In this document: positions 53,029 through 63,966 of the stretch, one piece after another
Layout of the letters: each line of letters opens with the position of its first letter
How positions within the stretch are numbered: position 1 is the first letter of the stretch
Source of the DNA: Ovis canadensis
Lineage: Eukaryota > Chordata > Mammalia > Artiodactyla > Bovidae
Assembly (NCBI RefSeq): GCF_042477335.2
Contig: NC_091255.1
Location: 32,218,501-32,282,500 of the forward strand
Length of the DNA: 64,000 nt
Direction: 5' to 3'
The notes under the pieces: generated by a model
What the model saw: only the letters and a program-made list of their open reading frames with translations
The model's database searches: none
What the model was told of the DNA's origin: nothing
Made by a program: the position numbers and the translations under genes

Positions 53029-53209
53029 CAGTGCTGTCTAATATAGTTACATGTTGCAATTTAAATTAATGAAAATGAAGTACAATTAAAAATTCAGTTC
53101 CCCAGTCACAATATAGCCCCATTTCCAGTACTCAGTAGTCATCTGTTGATGGAGATGCATGGATACAGAACATCTCCATCATCACAGATAGTTCTGTTGA
53201 GCAGCACTG
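53029..53209. repeat. Short hAT-like DNA transposon remnant
   Basis: The segment starts CAGTGCTGTC and ends with GAGCAGCACTG, which are inverted and near-matching. The AT-rich interior (agttacatgttgcaatttaa) fits an old non-autonomous hAT element of MER type. Exact family not assigned. Confidence 0.5.
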
Positions 53210-53447
53210 GACAGACTCCTGTGGAGGTCTTCCAAAGGCCAGACGAACCCAGAGATTCTACCCAGTCTGAGCTAGCTCACATGCTGCAGAAATATTCCCA
53301 GACTTTCCGGCTAGAAGATGTCTGAGCTGCCTAAATCTTGGGCACTAGGTGGCGCCAAGGAGGTTGCCACAAACTGGATCTTTGGATCCTGCAACTGTCC
53401 CGTGAAGCGGCTCCTGCTGTTTTTCCCATTTTTAAATGGAAGAAACT

Positions 53448-53575
53448 GGGAATTCCCTGGTGGTCCAGAGGCTAAGACTTGGTGCTTTCACTGCCGTTGC
53501 CTCGGCTTCCATCTCTGGTTGGGGAACTAAGGAATTAAGATCTCATGTGCCATGTGGCTTGGCCAAAAAAAAAAA
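53448..53575 (+). repeat. Short CHR-family SINE
   Basis: ggaattccctggtggtccag, gaactaaggaattaagatct, gtggcttggccaaaaaaaaa. aactggga on both sides suggests a target-site duplication. Confidence 0.85.
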
Positions 53576-53889
53576 GGCAACTGGGAAGAACGCAAAACAA
53601 CAGGGAGCATTTGTTGATTAAACAGAGTAGGGAAACAACGAAATTGAATAGGAAATAATGTATTGGTCAAACATTCTATTGCCTGAGCCGAAGTAAGGAG
53701 GCTTGACTAGAGAAGAAGGGGTAGGTAGAGACACCAGTGGCTCTTCTGGAAGGAACAGCTGGGGCTTTTGCTGCCAAGGTCAGTTCTGAGTGCAAATCAT
53801 ACAAAAATGGACCATTCAGACCTGATGGAGCCTCTCGAATGGGGGAGGCAGACAGGAGCTGAATGAAAAATCCAGGTGGCCTCATATAA

Positions 53890-54290
53890 TGCCCAGATTT
53901 GCAAAGGAAACAAGAAGAGTAAGGTGGTGGGGGTGGGGCACAGGGGGCTACTTTAGGTGGGGGTCAGGAGCAGCCTCTCCGCAGAAGTGACGTTTGAGCA
54001 GAGACCTGAAGAAAGAGAAGGAGCCAGCCGTGAGATATCTGGGGGAGAGGCATTCCAGGTGGTGGGCTGCTGCTGCTGCTAAGTCGCTTCAGTCATGGCT
54101 GACTCTGTGCGACCCCATGGACTGCAGCCTACCAGGCTCCTCCATCCATGGCAAGAGTACTGGAGTGGGGTGCTATTGCTTTCTCCGCCAGGTGGTGGGA
54201 AGAGCAGGTAAAGAGGCCTTGAGAGGGAACAGGCTTGGCAAAGGTGAAATGAGGAAGCAAGAGGGTCAGGGAATGGGATGGGGAGTTTGC
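53890..54290 (+). repeat. Ancient L2-like repeat split by BovA
   Basis: gaagtgacgtttgagcagag, acctgaagaaagagaaggag, agatatctgggggagaggca and after the BovA insert aggccttgagagggaacagg run in the order of a common old mammalian repeat (tentatively L2). Confidence 0.45.
54067..54187 (-). repeat. BovA SINE with target-site duplication
   Basis: ctgctgctgctaagtcgctt to tggggtgctattgctttctc. CCAGGTGGTGGG is duplicated exactly at 54055-54066 and 54188-54199. No tRNA head. Confidence 0.92.
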
Positions 54291-55129
54291 CCCCTCCCAG
54301 ATGGGGACACACAGTTCTCCCCAACACCAGCAGGTGGCGCTATTAGCCCAGCCCTGCCAGCTCTTGGGTGTGGCGAGTGGGGCAGGTGCTTTGACTTCAG
54401 GTTTGTACAATAATTTAGGAACGTGCACCCCTGCCCTCTGGGGAGACGTAGGTGGATGCATGTGGGTGCCTGGCCAGGACCAGAAGACCAGGTGGCCAGA
54501 ATCACCAGGAGGTTCTGCTCCCTTGGCTGGATCGCTGTCAGTGTTTCTTTGCTCGTCTCTCTTTGCTGTCCTCTGGGTATCTGCCTCATTTCCCTTTGTT
54601 TCTCTGTCTTGCTCTCCCAGCCTCTGCTCCTCCTCTCTCCCGCTGTCGCTCCCTGGTGCAGCTGGTTCTTGTCTCAAAGATTAATTACTCGCTTTCCTGA
54701 GGGTAGCTCTGGTGAAGGGCGCGTGAGGAGGAGTCAGGAGAATGTTCCTCATCTCCCTGCCTGCCCCTCCTTCCTGGGGCTTCAGTTCTCTAGGGCAGGC
54801 CAGGACTTGGCTGATGAACCTCATCAAAGGGATCCCACCTTCCAGTGCCAGGCCCGGCTTACCTCCAGCAAGCAGCCCTGACCTCACATCATTGCTGACA
54901 GTGGGGAACCAAGGCTTGAGTTGCAACCGGAGATCTGGACAGCAAAGCATAAGACAGCGAAAGGGCAGTCCCCACAGGGGCTTTTATGATGCGTCATTTT
55001 AGTTGGCAAAGGTAACGCGTCTCCCTTACCCCCATTAGGGCGTGCTCTCTGAGTTATTTCTCAGTGGAGACTGCGCTGGTTGCAGCCTGGAGTTGGCCTC
55101 CTGGTTGCCATTGTCAGGGTGAAGACTAC
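54291..55129. other. Low-copy stretch with chance ORFs
   Basis: ORFs of 127-182 codons overlap on both strands at 54129-54881 without domains, splice sites or start context that support a gene. Confidence 0.35.
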
Positions 55130-55365
55130 TGGGTGAGCTCAGTGGTTAAGAGCTTAGTGTCTTAAAGCTTCCTGTTGGGTGGGACGTCCAGCTCTGTACC
55201 TTACCATGGGCCCTCCAGCCAAATGCTTAATCTGTCCGTTGGCTTAATCTTTCTGTCTGTTGGCTGCTTCATCTGTAAAATGGGAACAATAATAGTAACA
55301 CCATGTAGGTTGTCATGAGGATTGAGTCAGCGTGTGTAAAGTGCTGCCACACACATGATACATGC
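55130..55365 (+). repeat. MIR SINE
   Basis: gagctcagtggttaagagct, gcttcatctgtaaaatggga, acaataatagtaacaccatg, aggattgagtcagcgtgtgt. Confidence 0.8.
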
Positions 55366-55500
55366 AGTGGAATTACTTGTTCTCATAACACATCACTTTA
55401 ACTAATAATTGACTGTATTTTACTTACAGCATATTATTTATTGATAGTAATATAATAACAGCAGTGGAATAGTAATGTATTATTAGTGTGATACATAGGG

Positions 55501-55628
55501 CTGGGGCTCAGTAGTGGTGGCTCCTGGGCTTAGTTGTTCCACGGCATGTGGGATCTTCCCGGAACAGGGACCAAGCCCACGTCTCCTGCAATGGCAGGTG
55601 GATTCTTTGCCACTGAGCCACCAGGAAA
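55501..55628 (-). repeat. CHR-family SINE, 5' part only
   Basis: ctcagtagtggtggctcctg, catgtgggatcttcccggaa, cagggaccaagcccacgtct, ctttgccactgagccaccag, all in reverse. Confidence 0.82.
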
Positions 55629-55639
55629 AGTTTCTTGCA

Positions 55640-56225
55640 CGTGCGAGATACATTTCCTTAGGAATAGTTCTCGGAATGGAATATCTGACCCTTTAGGCCT
55701 GAACTTCTGTTTTTATGACGATTGCTAATTGTTTCCACAATACAATCTAATGTGCTGTGGTTATCTGACTAGTCTATTTGTTTCTTTATAATTTATTTTG
55801 AATAGTAGATGTGTTTATGTGTATTTAGTTCAGAAACCAAAGTGATTAAAAATTATGTATGGTGAGAATGTTTGCTCTCACTCCAATCCACCCTGACACC
55901 TCCTTCTTAAATCCACTTACCAGGTTCTTTCCAGTACTTCTGTATTCCTGTATTATACGAACATTTATTCTTCTTATCTCATTCCTTTTACATGGGAAGT
56001 AATATCCCACACAATATGGTCTCACATCTTCCTTTTATCACTGGAGCTCTTTCTGTATCCGTCTGTTGAAAGCCTCTTCCTCCATCTCCTTTCTTTTATA
56101 ACTCTGTAGCATTTCACTCTGTAGATTTACTTTTAGAAATTGGGGATTCTTTTAAGAAATTTAATTTTACATCACACAAGCAACATAAGAATACATTTTC
56201 TTTAAAAAAACGAAATCAGAACATC
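55640..56225 (+). repeat. Old L1-like AT-rich region
   Basis: aacttctgtttttatgacga, cattccttttacatgggaag and ctgtagcatttcactctgta are L1M-like. Boundaries uncertain. Confidence 0.45.
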
Positions 56226-56500
56226 AATGATACAATTTCCAGGCAAGGGGAGAGATAAATTAGGAGTTTGGGATTAACATATACACACTATAACATATAC
56301 TACACACATTAACCCACTATTATATATCGAAGAGATAAACAGCAAGGACCTACTGCATAGCGCAGGGAACTATACTCAATATCTTATAAAATGATGTGTA
56401 TAAATGTGTATATGTATAACTGAATCACTTTGCTGTACAGTTGAAACTAACAGAAATTGTAAGTTAACTACACTTCGATTAAAAATATGTCACAAATAAA
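56226..56500 (+). repeat. Artiodactyl L1 3' end
   Basis: agcaaggacctactgcatag, cgcagggaactatactcaat, gtataactgaatcactttgc, tgtacagttgaaactaacag, cttcgattaaaaata is the well-known 3' terminus of artiodactyl L1. Confidence 0.8.
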
Positions 56501-57125
56501 GATGCGGTTTCCTGTGGCCACAATGCCAGTTGCTTCTTCTCCTCATAGTAGCCACGACTCAGAGTTCGATACATACTTTCTAAATATTTTTGCATGCGTC
56601 TTAAGTAATGGTTGATGTCCATATATACATATTTAGTTCATTCCTTCCAAGCATTGTATAGTATCTAGCTTTGAGTATATCACATGTGTTTAGCAGTTTC
56701 TATTCTAAATGGTTGCTTCTGATATTATTTACTCTTTACAGAAAGTGCCGGAACAGCCCGGCACTCACCTCTACACCCACATGCGAGTGTGTGTCTAGAT
56801 TTGAGTGAATCTTCGCGGTGACCTTGCTGGGTGATGGGGTGGGTGACTTTTTTTTTCAATCATGCTGCTGAATTGCTCTCCGGTTTCTGTTCCCACCACC
56901 AGTAGGCATGTGCTTCTTGGGTGAAACATCCTCTTTGTTGTGGCTGCGTTTTTCTGATTGCTCACCCCTAAGTTTCTCCAGCTGTGTTGCCTGTCACACC
57001 CTCTGCCCCTTCCCGCACCATCCTCCCTAAGTCGGTGGACTGTTGCCCTCTGAGGTTCCTGCAGCCACCTGGAATCATTGTAGGATGGTCTTTTGCCGAG
57101 AGTGTCTGCAGCCTCTCCTTTTTCA

Positions 57126-57322
57126 GGGGCTCCCCTGGTAGCTCCGCTGGTAAAGAATCTGTCTGCCATGCCGAAGACCCTGGTTCGATTCCTGGGGTTG
57201 GGAAGATCCCCTGGAGACGGGAACGGCTACCCTCTCCAGTATTCTGGCCTGGAGAATTCCGTGGATTGTATAGTCCATGGGGTCACAAAGAGTTGGACAC
57301 GCCTGAGCGATTTTCACTTCAC
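57126..57322 (+). repeat. Bov-tA SINE
   Basis: ggctcccctggtagctccgc, tggttcgattcctggggttg, tctccagtattctggcctgg, ttggacacgcctgagcgatt. ctttttcag / ctctttcag flanks suggest a target-site duplication. Confidence 0.9.
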
Positions 57323-57334
57323 TTCTCTTTCAGA

Positions 57335-58040
57335 AGCCTGAAGCTCCAGAGAACTTTATTAACCAGAAGGGTGGCTGGCATATTGTCTGTGAGACTGAAA
57401 GCGCTGACTTCCCTGGCCAGGTTGAGGGGTTGGCCTTGTTTTTCACTGGTTCATCCTTGTTAAGGCATGGGTTCTGCTCTGAGGGTCCCTTGGGCACAGC
57501 TTGGAGCCCAAACGCAGTTCCTCTGCCGATTGAACCCAGAGGCCAGTTCTCACTGGGCTGGGCTGGGGTGTTGTCGGTTGGTCTCAGACCCCAAGGTCAG
57601 ATTCTGTTTCCTGAGAGGCCCGGAACGGGGCAGTTGAGTGGGAAGGGAGTGACCATGGAGGCAGTTTCTGTCACCTACACCCGCTTCCTTAGAAAGGAGC
57701 CTTGAGATGGGAAGGACCATCTTAGCGAGGTCTCTGTCTTTAGTTCTTAACCACTTTGTGTCCTACTCCGTCCACCTGAATGCTCATACTGCACCCTGTG
57801 GGTGTACATGGAATTTCCAGCCCTCGCTTTACAGCTGAGAACATAGGCTGGGATAAAAGGAGGTATGGGTCCTGAGCGAGCAGATCTGCGCAGCAGTTGG
57901 TTCTGCTGACTCAGGCCCATTGCTCTTTGCACACCCATCTCTTTTGTGCACATGTGTACAGGCATGCTCCCTGCACTCATACGCATATATGTGCAAATTT
58001 AAGGACAAGTATTGGCAAGGGTGATGTGGTTTTTTTCAAC
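57335..58040. other. Low-copy stretch, nothing recognised
   Basis: No supported exon or repeat. Confidence 0.35.
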
Positions 58041-58231
58041 TTTTAAAAAATATTTTTGTTTATTTATTTGGCTGTGTCTGGTCTAATATGGGATCTTCTA
58101 TCTTTGTTGTGGCGTGAAGGATCTTTAGTGGTGTGTAGCATGTGGGATCTAGTTCCCTGATCAAGGATCGAACCCAGGCCTCCTGCATTGGAAGCACAGA
58201 GCCTCAGTCACTGGACCACCGGGGAAGTCCC
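58041..58231 (-). repeat. Short CHR-family SINE
   Basis: Reverse: gtttatttatttggctgtgt, gtgggatctagttccctgat, gatcgaacccaggcctcctg, ctggaccaccggggaagtcc. Flanks with caactttt suggest a target-site duplication. Confidence 0.85.
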
Positions 58232-58585
58232 TTTTATCAACTTTTTGTATTGAAAATTATCAGCCTATGCAAAGATGAGAAGGATTGTGCATTGAGCAGC
58301 TGTATTCACCCAGATTCACCACTTATGGATATTTGCACAGCTGTTCTTGCTTTCTCTGTAGAACGAGAGTAAAATAGAAAGTAAGTGGCAGACGTCATAA
58401 TACTTCATATGCAAATTCTTCAGCAGGTGTCTCTCCCAAATAATATCATTTTCTGGTGTAACCACAATACTATGATCACATGTAAGACAATGAATGTTAA
58501 TTTACCAGCATAACTTAATAGACAGTCCATTTCCAAATGTTCCCCAAGTTGAAATGTGGATTGTATATTAGATTATGTTATTGAC
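58232..58585 (+). repeat. Old L1-like fragment
   Basis: gtattgaaaattatcagcct, ttcaccacttatggatattt, cataatacttcatatgcaaa, ccatttccaaatgttcccca resemble an L1M 3' region. Confidence 0.5.
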
Positions 58586-58595
58586 TTATTATTAA

Positions 58596-58808
58596 TGGGC
58601 TTCCCTGGTGGCTCAGACAGTAAAGAGTCTGCCTGCAATGCAGGATACCCGGGTTCGATCCCTGGGTTGGGAAGAGCCCCTGGAGAAGGGAATGGCAACC
58701 CACTGCAGTATTCTTGCTTGGAGAATTCCAGGGACAGAGGAGCTTGGTGGGCTACAGTCCATGGGTCACAAAAGAGTCGAACATGACCGAGTGACTAACA
58801 TTTTCACT
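58596..58808 (+). repeat. Bov-tA SINE with target-site duplication
   Basis: Complete element. TTATTATTAA at 58586-58595 recurs at 58809-58818. Confidence 0.92.
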
Positions 58809-58921
58809 TTATTATTAACGGTCACTCTTTGTACTTGGTTATCTCATCTGTTTAGTCTTTTTAAATGTGGAACAACAGACCTAGCAAAGTTGTCTTGTAG
58901 AATATCTCACATTTTATTTTT

Positions 58922-58936
58922 TTAAGTTTATTTTTA
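58922..58936. repeat. Target-site duplication, 3' side of U6 retrocopy
   Basis: TTAAGTTTATTTTTA is repeated exactly at 59079-59093. In the orientation of the insert it begins TAAAAATA, fitting cleavage by the L1 endonuclease. Confidence 0.9.
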
Positions 58937-58971
58937 TTTTTATTTATTTATTTATTTTTTCCAGTAGAAAT

Positions 58972-59021
58972 AAAAATATGGAACGCTTCACGAATTTGCA
59001 TGTCATCCTTGCGCAGGGGCC

Positions 59022-59072
<51 letters not shown>

Positions 59073-59078
59073 GAGCAC
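58972..59078 (-). ncRNA. U6: Full-length U6 snRNA retrocopy (likely pseudogene)
   Basis: The minus strand reads a complete 107-nt U6 snRNA, from the 5' stem GTGCTCGCTTCGGC through ATACAGAGAAGATTAGC to the final TTTTT. The only change I see against the mammalian sequence is one C-to-T at position 59000 (ACACGCA to ACATGCA). It is flanked by a 15-bp direct repeat (58922-58936 and 59079-59093) and followed on its 3' side by 11 nt and an A-rich tail, the signature of L1-driven retrotransposition. The 59079-59200 side shows neither a proximal sequence element nor a TATA box at about -30, so expression is unlikely. It landed in a ruminant L1 3' end. Confidence 0.93.
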
Positions 59079-59200
59079 TTAAGTTTATTTTTAATTGGAG
59101 GACAATTGATTTATAACATTGCGTTGGTTTCTGCCATACAACAAAGGAATTCAGCAGTAATTATATATGTACATACATGACACATGTATATGTATGTATG
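59079..59200 (-). repeat. Ruminant L1 3'-end fragment
   Basis: Starting with the second copy of the target-site duplication, the text ttaattggaggacaattg followed by ttctgccatacaac resembles the 3' end of artiodactyl L1 elements read from the opposite strand. It is the host of the U6 insertion. Confidence 0.55.
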
Positions 59201-60250
59201 TATGAGCCTCCCGCCCCCATCCCAGCCCTGTCCCACTTTTTTAGATTTGTCTGAATTTTTTTCCCAGTGTTTTCTTTGAATAAGGTTTGATTTTACTGAA
59301 GAAAGACAAAAGGAGTGACCCACATGCTGACAGTGAGGATGAAGGGAGAAACTCCTGTTTTATCTTCAGGTTCAGATTTAAGCCTTCCTGCCTTCCCCTT
59401 GAGTAGGCTTCGGATGATTATCGCCAAGCCTGTCGTTCGTGGGCTGCGCTGGTGCAGCCAGGTGTTCCCAGGGGCTCCTCCTGGAAAGACTGTCCTGTGG
59501 CCCGTTTTGGGGGATGGTCCCCTTGGATGAAGGACTTATGTGCTTTTTTTACTTGTGTAAAGCTATTATTTTGTTCCTTCATGGGTGTTCTCCCCCACTG
59601 GGTAGAGAGCTCATATGTTAATTTTAACTAGTTTGCTAGTGACAGAACTCTAACTCATACTAGTTTAAGAAGAGAGAGAGGAAAAAAGAAGACTCCTGAG
59701 GGAATAACTGATCTAAGAAAATGGCTTCAGGACTGGCTGGACCACGTGGGTCAGACAACACCGTCACCCTGTCCCTGTCTCTTGTCTCTGCTTTCCTTTG
59801 CATTCATGTCACTTACAGGCAGTTCTCCTCCCATAAGACAGCCACTGACTTTGGACATCCCGAGGAAAAGTAAGTTTCTTTTTATGGTGCCAACAAAAAT
59901 TCAGGTTTTCATATGTTTGCACCGGCTCGGTTTATATGCCCATCCCTGAAGCAGTCACCTTGACCTGATGAATAGAATATGTTGATTGGCCATGCCTGGA
60001 CCACATGCCCACTCTAGAACTTGGAAAGGGACAGCCCCGTCTGAACCACAGAAGCCAGCAGTGGTGTCAGGGCACTGCCCAAGGGAAAATCAGGGCCTGT
60101 CAACCAAAACAAGGGGCCTAGGTGATAAGCAGGCAGAAAAGTCGGCCTCGCTTGGCCTGCCGACAAGCGTGGTGAGCCTCTGATTGACTGCATCATTTCC
60201 TAATCCCCTTGGGTCGCATCCTTTTCATTTTGGGTTTTGTGGGAGTCAGT
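59201..60250. other. Low-copy DNA with an unnamed old repeat
   Basis: About 59640-60010 (actcatactagtttaagaag, tgttgattggccatgcctgg) resembles a common old mammalian repeat that I cannot name. No exon supported. Confidence 0.3.
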
Positions 60251-60254
60251 AACT

Positions 60255-60400
60255 ATGGATACCACTTGTGTCTGGGTCTCGGCACTGCTTCTTAGGAGCT
60301 GTGTGATCCTGGACAGAAGAGTTAACCTCTCTGGGTCTCAGTTAACTCACCTAGCAAATGGGGGTGATATTAATGTTCCTTCCGTACAGAGCTGTGGGCA
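60255..60400 (+). repeat. MIR SINE
   Basis: aggagctgtgtgatcctgga, agttaacctctctgggtctc, agcaaatgggggtgatatta. Confidence 0.8.
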
Positions 60401-60544
60401 CCCAGGGGAATAAAAGCTGCGGATGTGCTTGTACCTGTCAAATGCTGCACTGAGGGGAGGTGTTTATCACCCCTCAAGGTGATTCTTGTGCTTCAAGGGG
60501 AGCAAGTCCTGCCCTTGCCAGACCCCTACCTGTCACTCAAGTGT

Positions 60545-60660
60545 AGGCCCCAGAGTCGGACTGAGTCTGTCCAGGGTTGGCCCTAGACAAGTTCCTCCGC
60601 TCGTCTATAAACATGAGAAGGATACTAACACCCTCCTCTGTAGGGCTAACAGTCGAGGGG
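60545..60660 (+). repeat. MIR SINE
   Basis: cctagacaagttcctccgct, cgtctataaacatgagaagg, atactaacaccctcctctgt. Divergent. Confidence 0.55.
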
Positions 60661-60754
60661 ACTCAGAGACCTTGGAGTTGGACCCATTGCTTTGAGGTTT
60701 CTCCTTGCGACTCATGAGCTGTGCCACCTGGAGTGGGGCTTTCAGCGTAGGAGT

Positions 60755-60966
60755 TGTTGGTGTTTAGTTGCTCAGTTGTGTCTGACTCTTTGTGACCTCT
60801 ATGGACTGTAGCCTGCTAGATTCCTCTGTCCAGGGGATTTCCCAGGCAAGAATACTGGAGTGGGTTGCCATTCCCTTCTCCAGGGAATCTTCCCGACCCA
60901 AGGATTGAACCTGTGTCTCTTGCATTGGGAGGTGGGTTCTTTACCACTGCACCACCTGGGAACCCC
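60755..60966 (-). repeat. Bov-tA SINE
   Basis: Reverse: gttgctcagttgtgtctgac, gactgtagcctgctagattc, gggttctttaccactgcacc, acctgggaacccc. Confidence 0.9.
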
Positions 60967-61154
60967 CATCCTCTTATCCTTTTAGCCACATTACCTGAAT
61001 TTTTGCACCTATGAGAAGGCAGAGAGTGGGTCTCCATCTCTGGGACAACAATGCTCTGCCCTCCCCTCTGGCCAGTCCAGCTTGACTCCAGGAACATGGT
61101 CCTCCTAGTGGGAGTTGCCCCTCACTTTCTTTCCTCCTCCTCTCCTTCCTCACT

Positions 61155-61460
61155 TCCAACAATATTTATTGAGGGTTAGAGTATTTCAGATGGTATTCTG
61201 GGTGCAGGATAAAGAGGAGGAGGTGATGGCATATAAGATAGGTACCGTGTCTGCCCTTATGGAGTTTACAGTCCACTGGGGCAAAGAGACCAAAAAACCA
61301 GCCAACAGACAAATCAGTAAAACCTCCTCAAAACCCCTCGTCAAGTTAGAATAAGTGCTGCAAAGGAAACAAACCAAGGGCTAGGTGCAGAGAAGCTAAG
61401 GGCTTCAGGTGCTCCAGGTGAGTGGTCAAGGAAGGCCTTGGCCACTGGGGAGGGGACATG
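61155..61460 (+). repeat. Ancient L2-like repeat
   Basis: caacaatatttattgagggt, cttatggagtttacagtcca, aataagtgctgcaaaggaaa, ggtcaaggaaggccttggcc follow the order of the same old repeat seen at 9805 and 40725. Confidence 0.5.
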
Positions 61461-63090
61461 TGGGACAGATCAATAGCTGATGAGGTTAATTTCCACGCTG
61501 GATCATTGGGGATTACACTGCCAGTTGCTCCTCCTACCCTAATTCCCACACATCCCACTGCCTCACAGTCTGGATGGGTTGATTGTTTCTGCTCCAGGTT
61601 CTCCAAGAAGGGACCCTCATGAAGGTCACTGCCTGTCTTGCCTGGAGACAGCCTTACAGCATCCTCTTACATGTCCTTTGCATGACAGGTTTGATGGATG
61701 GTGTTCACATACAGCTGGCTGCTGAGCCCAGCTCCTCGTAACCTTGAACCTGCTCTCATGCATTAAGAAGAAGAAAATAAGGAAGAAACTTTGGTCGTTT
61801 AGTTATTAGCTGTGACCCACGCAGCCTCATGACTGACTGAGGGGAGAAGGGCAGGGGGGGAAATGGATGGAAATTTGGAGCCTTGGGGAGAAAGGGAAAT
61901 GGCTGGTGCAGTTTCTGCAGCTGCTTTGGGACTTGGAGGAGGGGTAAGATAGTGGGCACTAACTGGGGTGCTCCCTCAGGATGGAGGGAGTTATTCATCA
62001 GAAGAGCTTAGTACAGCAGGAGTGATGCAGGCTAGACAGCTGGAAGGACTTTCCTGATGGAAAGAGCAGAAAGGCCCCAGAAAGCAGAAAAATTTGCAAA
62101 CTGCAGACTCAGCCGCTCACCAGGAGGCTCAAGGCTTAGTCCCCAGCTGCGCGAAGCTTAGGGAATCTGTGTCTACATGGAAGATAAGCTTTGTGTCTGT
62201 CTTTAAGGCTAATGGGACTTAAAGTCACAGTAGGAAACAGCAGTTAACACATTAATGCATTAGTGTCCAGAGGCCCTTGTGAAGCAAACTCCAGTTGGGG
62301 TTAGGTAGAAACCGTTCGATTACAGTAGTCCATAGGGGCAGTTTCCCTCTAGAAAGGAGTATCCAACCCAGAGTTCTTCCAGGACCCACGGAAGCAGGAG
62401 ATGAGACAACAAGACAACAAGAAAAATAGAATCTATAAGGAAACGGGTCAGTGGGGCCACAACCTATGAATTTTCTGGTTGACCAGGCTTGTGTGTGATC
62501 TGCAGTCTACACGATGTGATCTTCATGTTCTGCTTGGTACACACACACACACACACACACATACACTGTTGGACTGTACCCCACAGGCCTACAAGCCTTG
62601 TACTTGCCCAGCCTTGAGATGGAAGAAGGAGCCTAGAGTCAGCGAGACAGACGGATAGTTTAACAGACAAGGGGATCCTACATGTTTGGAGCAAGGTCCT
62701 GGAGTGACACCTCCCTGTGTGAGGCAGATGAGTGCAGGGCAGGATGGCAGTGAGAGGTGGAAGTGATGTCTGGTTGGCTCATCAGTTACCAGGGAAACCG
62801 GCAGAGGAGCACGCCCATCACCCCCTTTGATAAGCTATTGTACAATCATTTGCTGGGGCCAAGGACGTGTATATAGGTGTTTACTGTTAGGAAGGTCAGT
62901 CATACGAGTAGGGTGTAGGGGAAGCAGGGGCTGGTTGAGCAGGGGATGTACAGAGAGCACGAGAACAGCCATCTTGGCGGCCTCATCGTATTCTGTTCGG
63001 GATGTGTAAGATCTGTGTGTCTGTTAAGTGAATACTCACCTGCTTGCTGGTACCCATGATGCTTGCCCTCATTTTTGACAAGCTCGGTTA
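61461..63090. other. Low-copy stretch with a CA microsatellite
   Basis: A (CA)n tract lies at 62538-62563. No exon or other repeat supported. Confidence 0.5.
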
Positions 63091-63403
63091 CAAGTCAACC
63101 TCATTTCACTGCACTTTGCTTTCTTGCGTTTCTTAGATATTGCATTTTATTAAAAAAATGAAAGTTTGTGGCAACCTTGCGTTGTCAGATGATAGCATTT
63201 TTTAGCAATAAAGTGATTTTTAATTAAAGTATGTGCACTTTTTTTTAGACACAATGCTACTGCACACTTAGACTACCGTATGGTGTAAAAAACTTTTATA
63301 TGCACTGGAGGAAACAAAAAATTGGTACAGATCATTTTCTTGTGATACTTGCTTTATTGCACCGGTCTGGAACTGAACCTGCCGTATCTTCCAGGTACAC
63401 CTG
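63091..63403 (+). repeat. Tigger-type DNA transposon remnant (mariner)
   Basis: Starts caagtcaacctcatttcact, then gaaagtttgtggcaaccttg, gacacaatgctactgcacac, ttagactaccgtatggtgta, gcaccggtctggaactgaac and ends aggtacacctg: the ends of a Tigger element with the transposase region deleted. Confidence 0.8.
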
Positions 63404-63410
63404 TGTTTAG

Positions 63411-63622
63411 GACTTCCCAGGTGACTCAGTGGTAAAAGAATCTGCCTGCCAAGCAGGAGATGCTGGTTCGATCCCTGGGTCGGGAAGATCCTCTGGAGAA
63501 GGAAATGGCAACCCATTCCAATATTCTTACCTGGGAAGTCCCATGGACAGAGCAGCCTGGCAGGCCCTAGTCCAAGGGGTCGCAAAAGAGTTGGACACAG
63601 CTGAGTGACTAAACAACAACAT
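63411..63622 (+). repeat. Bov-tA SINE
   Basis: gacttcccaggtgactcagt, ctggttcgatccctgggtcg, ccattccaatattcttacct, tggacacagctgagtgacta, with aaacaacaaca tail. It sits right beside the Tigger remnant. Confidence 0.9.
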
Positions 63623-63776
63623 TTGTATTTGGTTTCCCAGGGAGCAGTCACAATGAGCCATGACTCAAAATAGCACAGTGATAAAGGTCACTTGAAGAGC
63701 GCCTGTGAAGTGCTTTTCATGCATTCTCCTTTAACTGATTATAACATCCATCTGTTAACTTACTAAAACTAACATG

Positions 63777-63966
63777 TAGTTATATTTATAAATAGAAGAA
63801 AATGCAAAGACAATAATAAAAGTCATCATAATTCTAGAGATAAATGCTATTAACCTGAACATGCAGTTCATGCAGTAATAAAAACTGATCACTTAGTTAT
63901 AAATAGAAGAAAATGCAAAGACAACAATAAAAATCATCATAATTCTAGAGATAAACACTATTAACC
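63777..63966. repeat. Imperfect direct duplication, period about 117 bp
   Basis: 63777-63855 and 63894-63966 share aaatagaagaaaatgcaaag, then acaa-aataaaa-tcatcat and aattctagagataaa with few differences. A 38-bp spacer separates them. Confidence 0.9.

Noticed and set aside
54129..54677. 182-codon minus-strand ORF
   Set aside because: Crosses a BovA insertion and overlaps + strand ORFs; no domain or conserved start.
58972..59078. Active U6 gene
   Set aside because: Target-site duplication, A-tail and lack of PSE/TATA on its 5' side mark it as a retrocopy.
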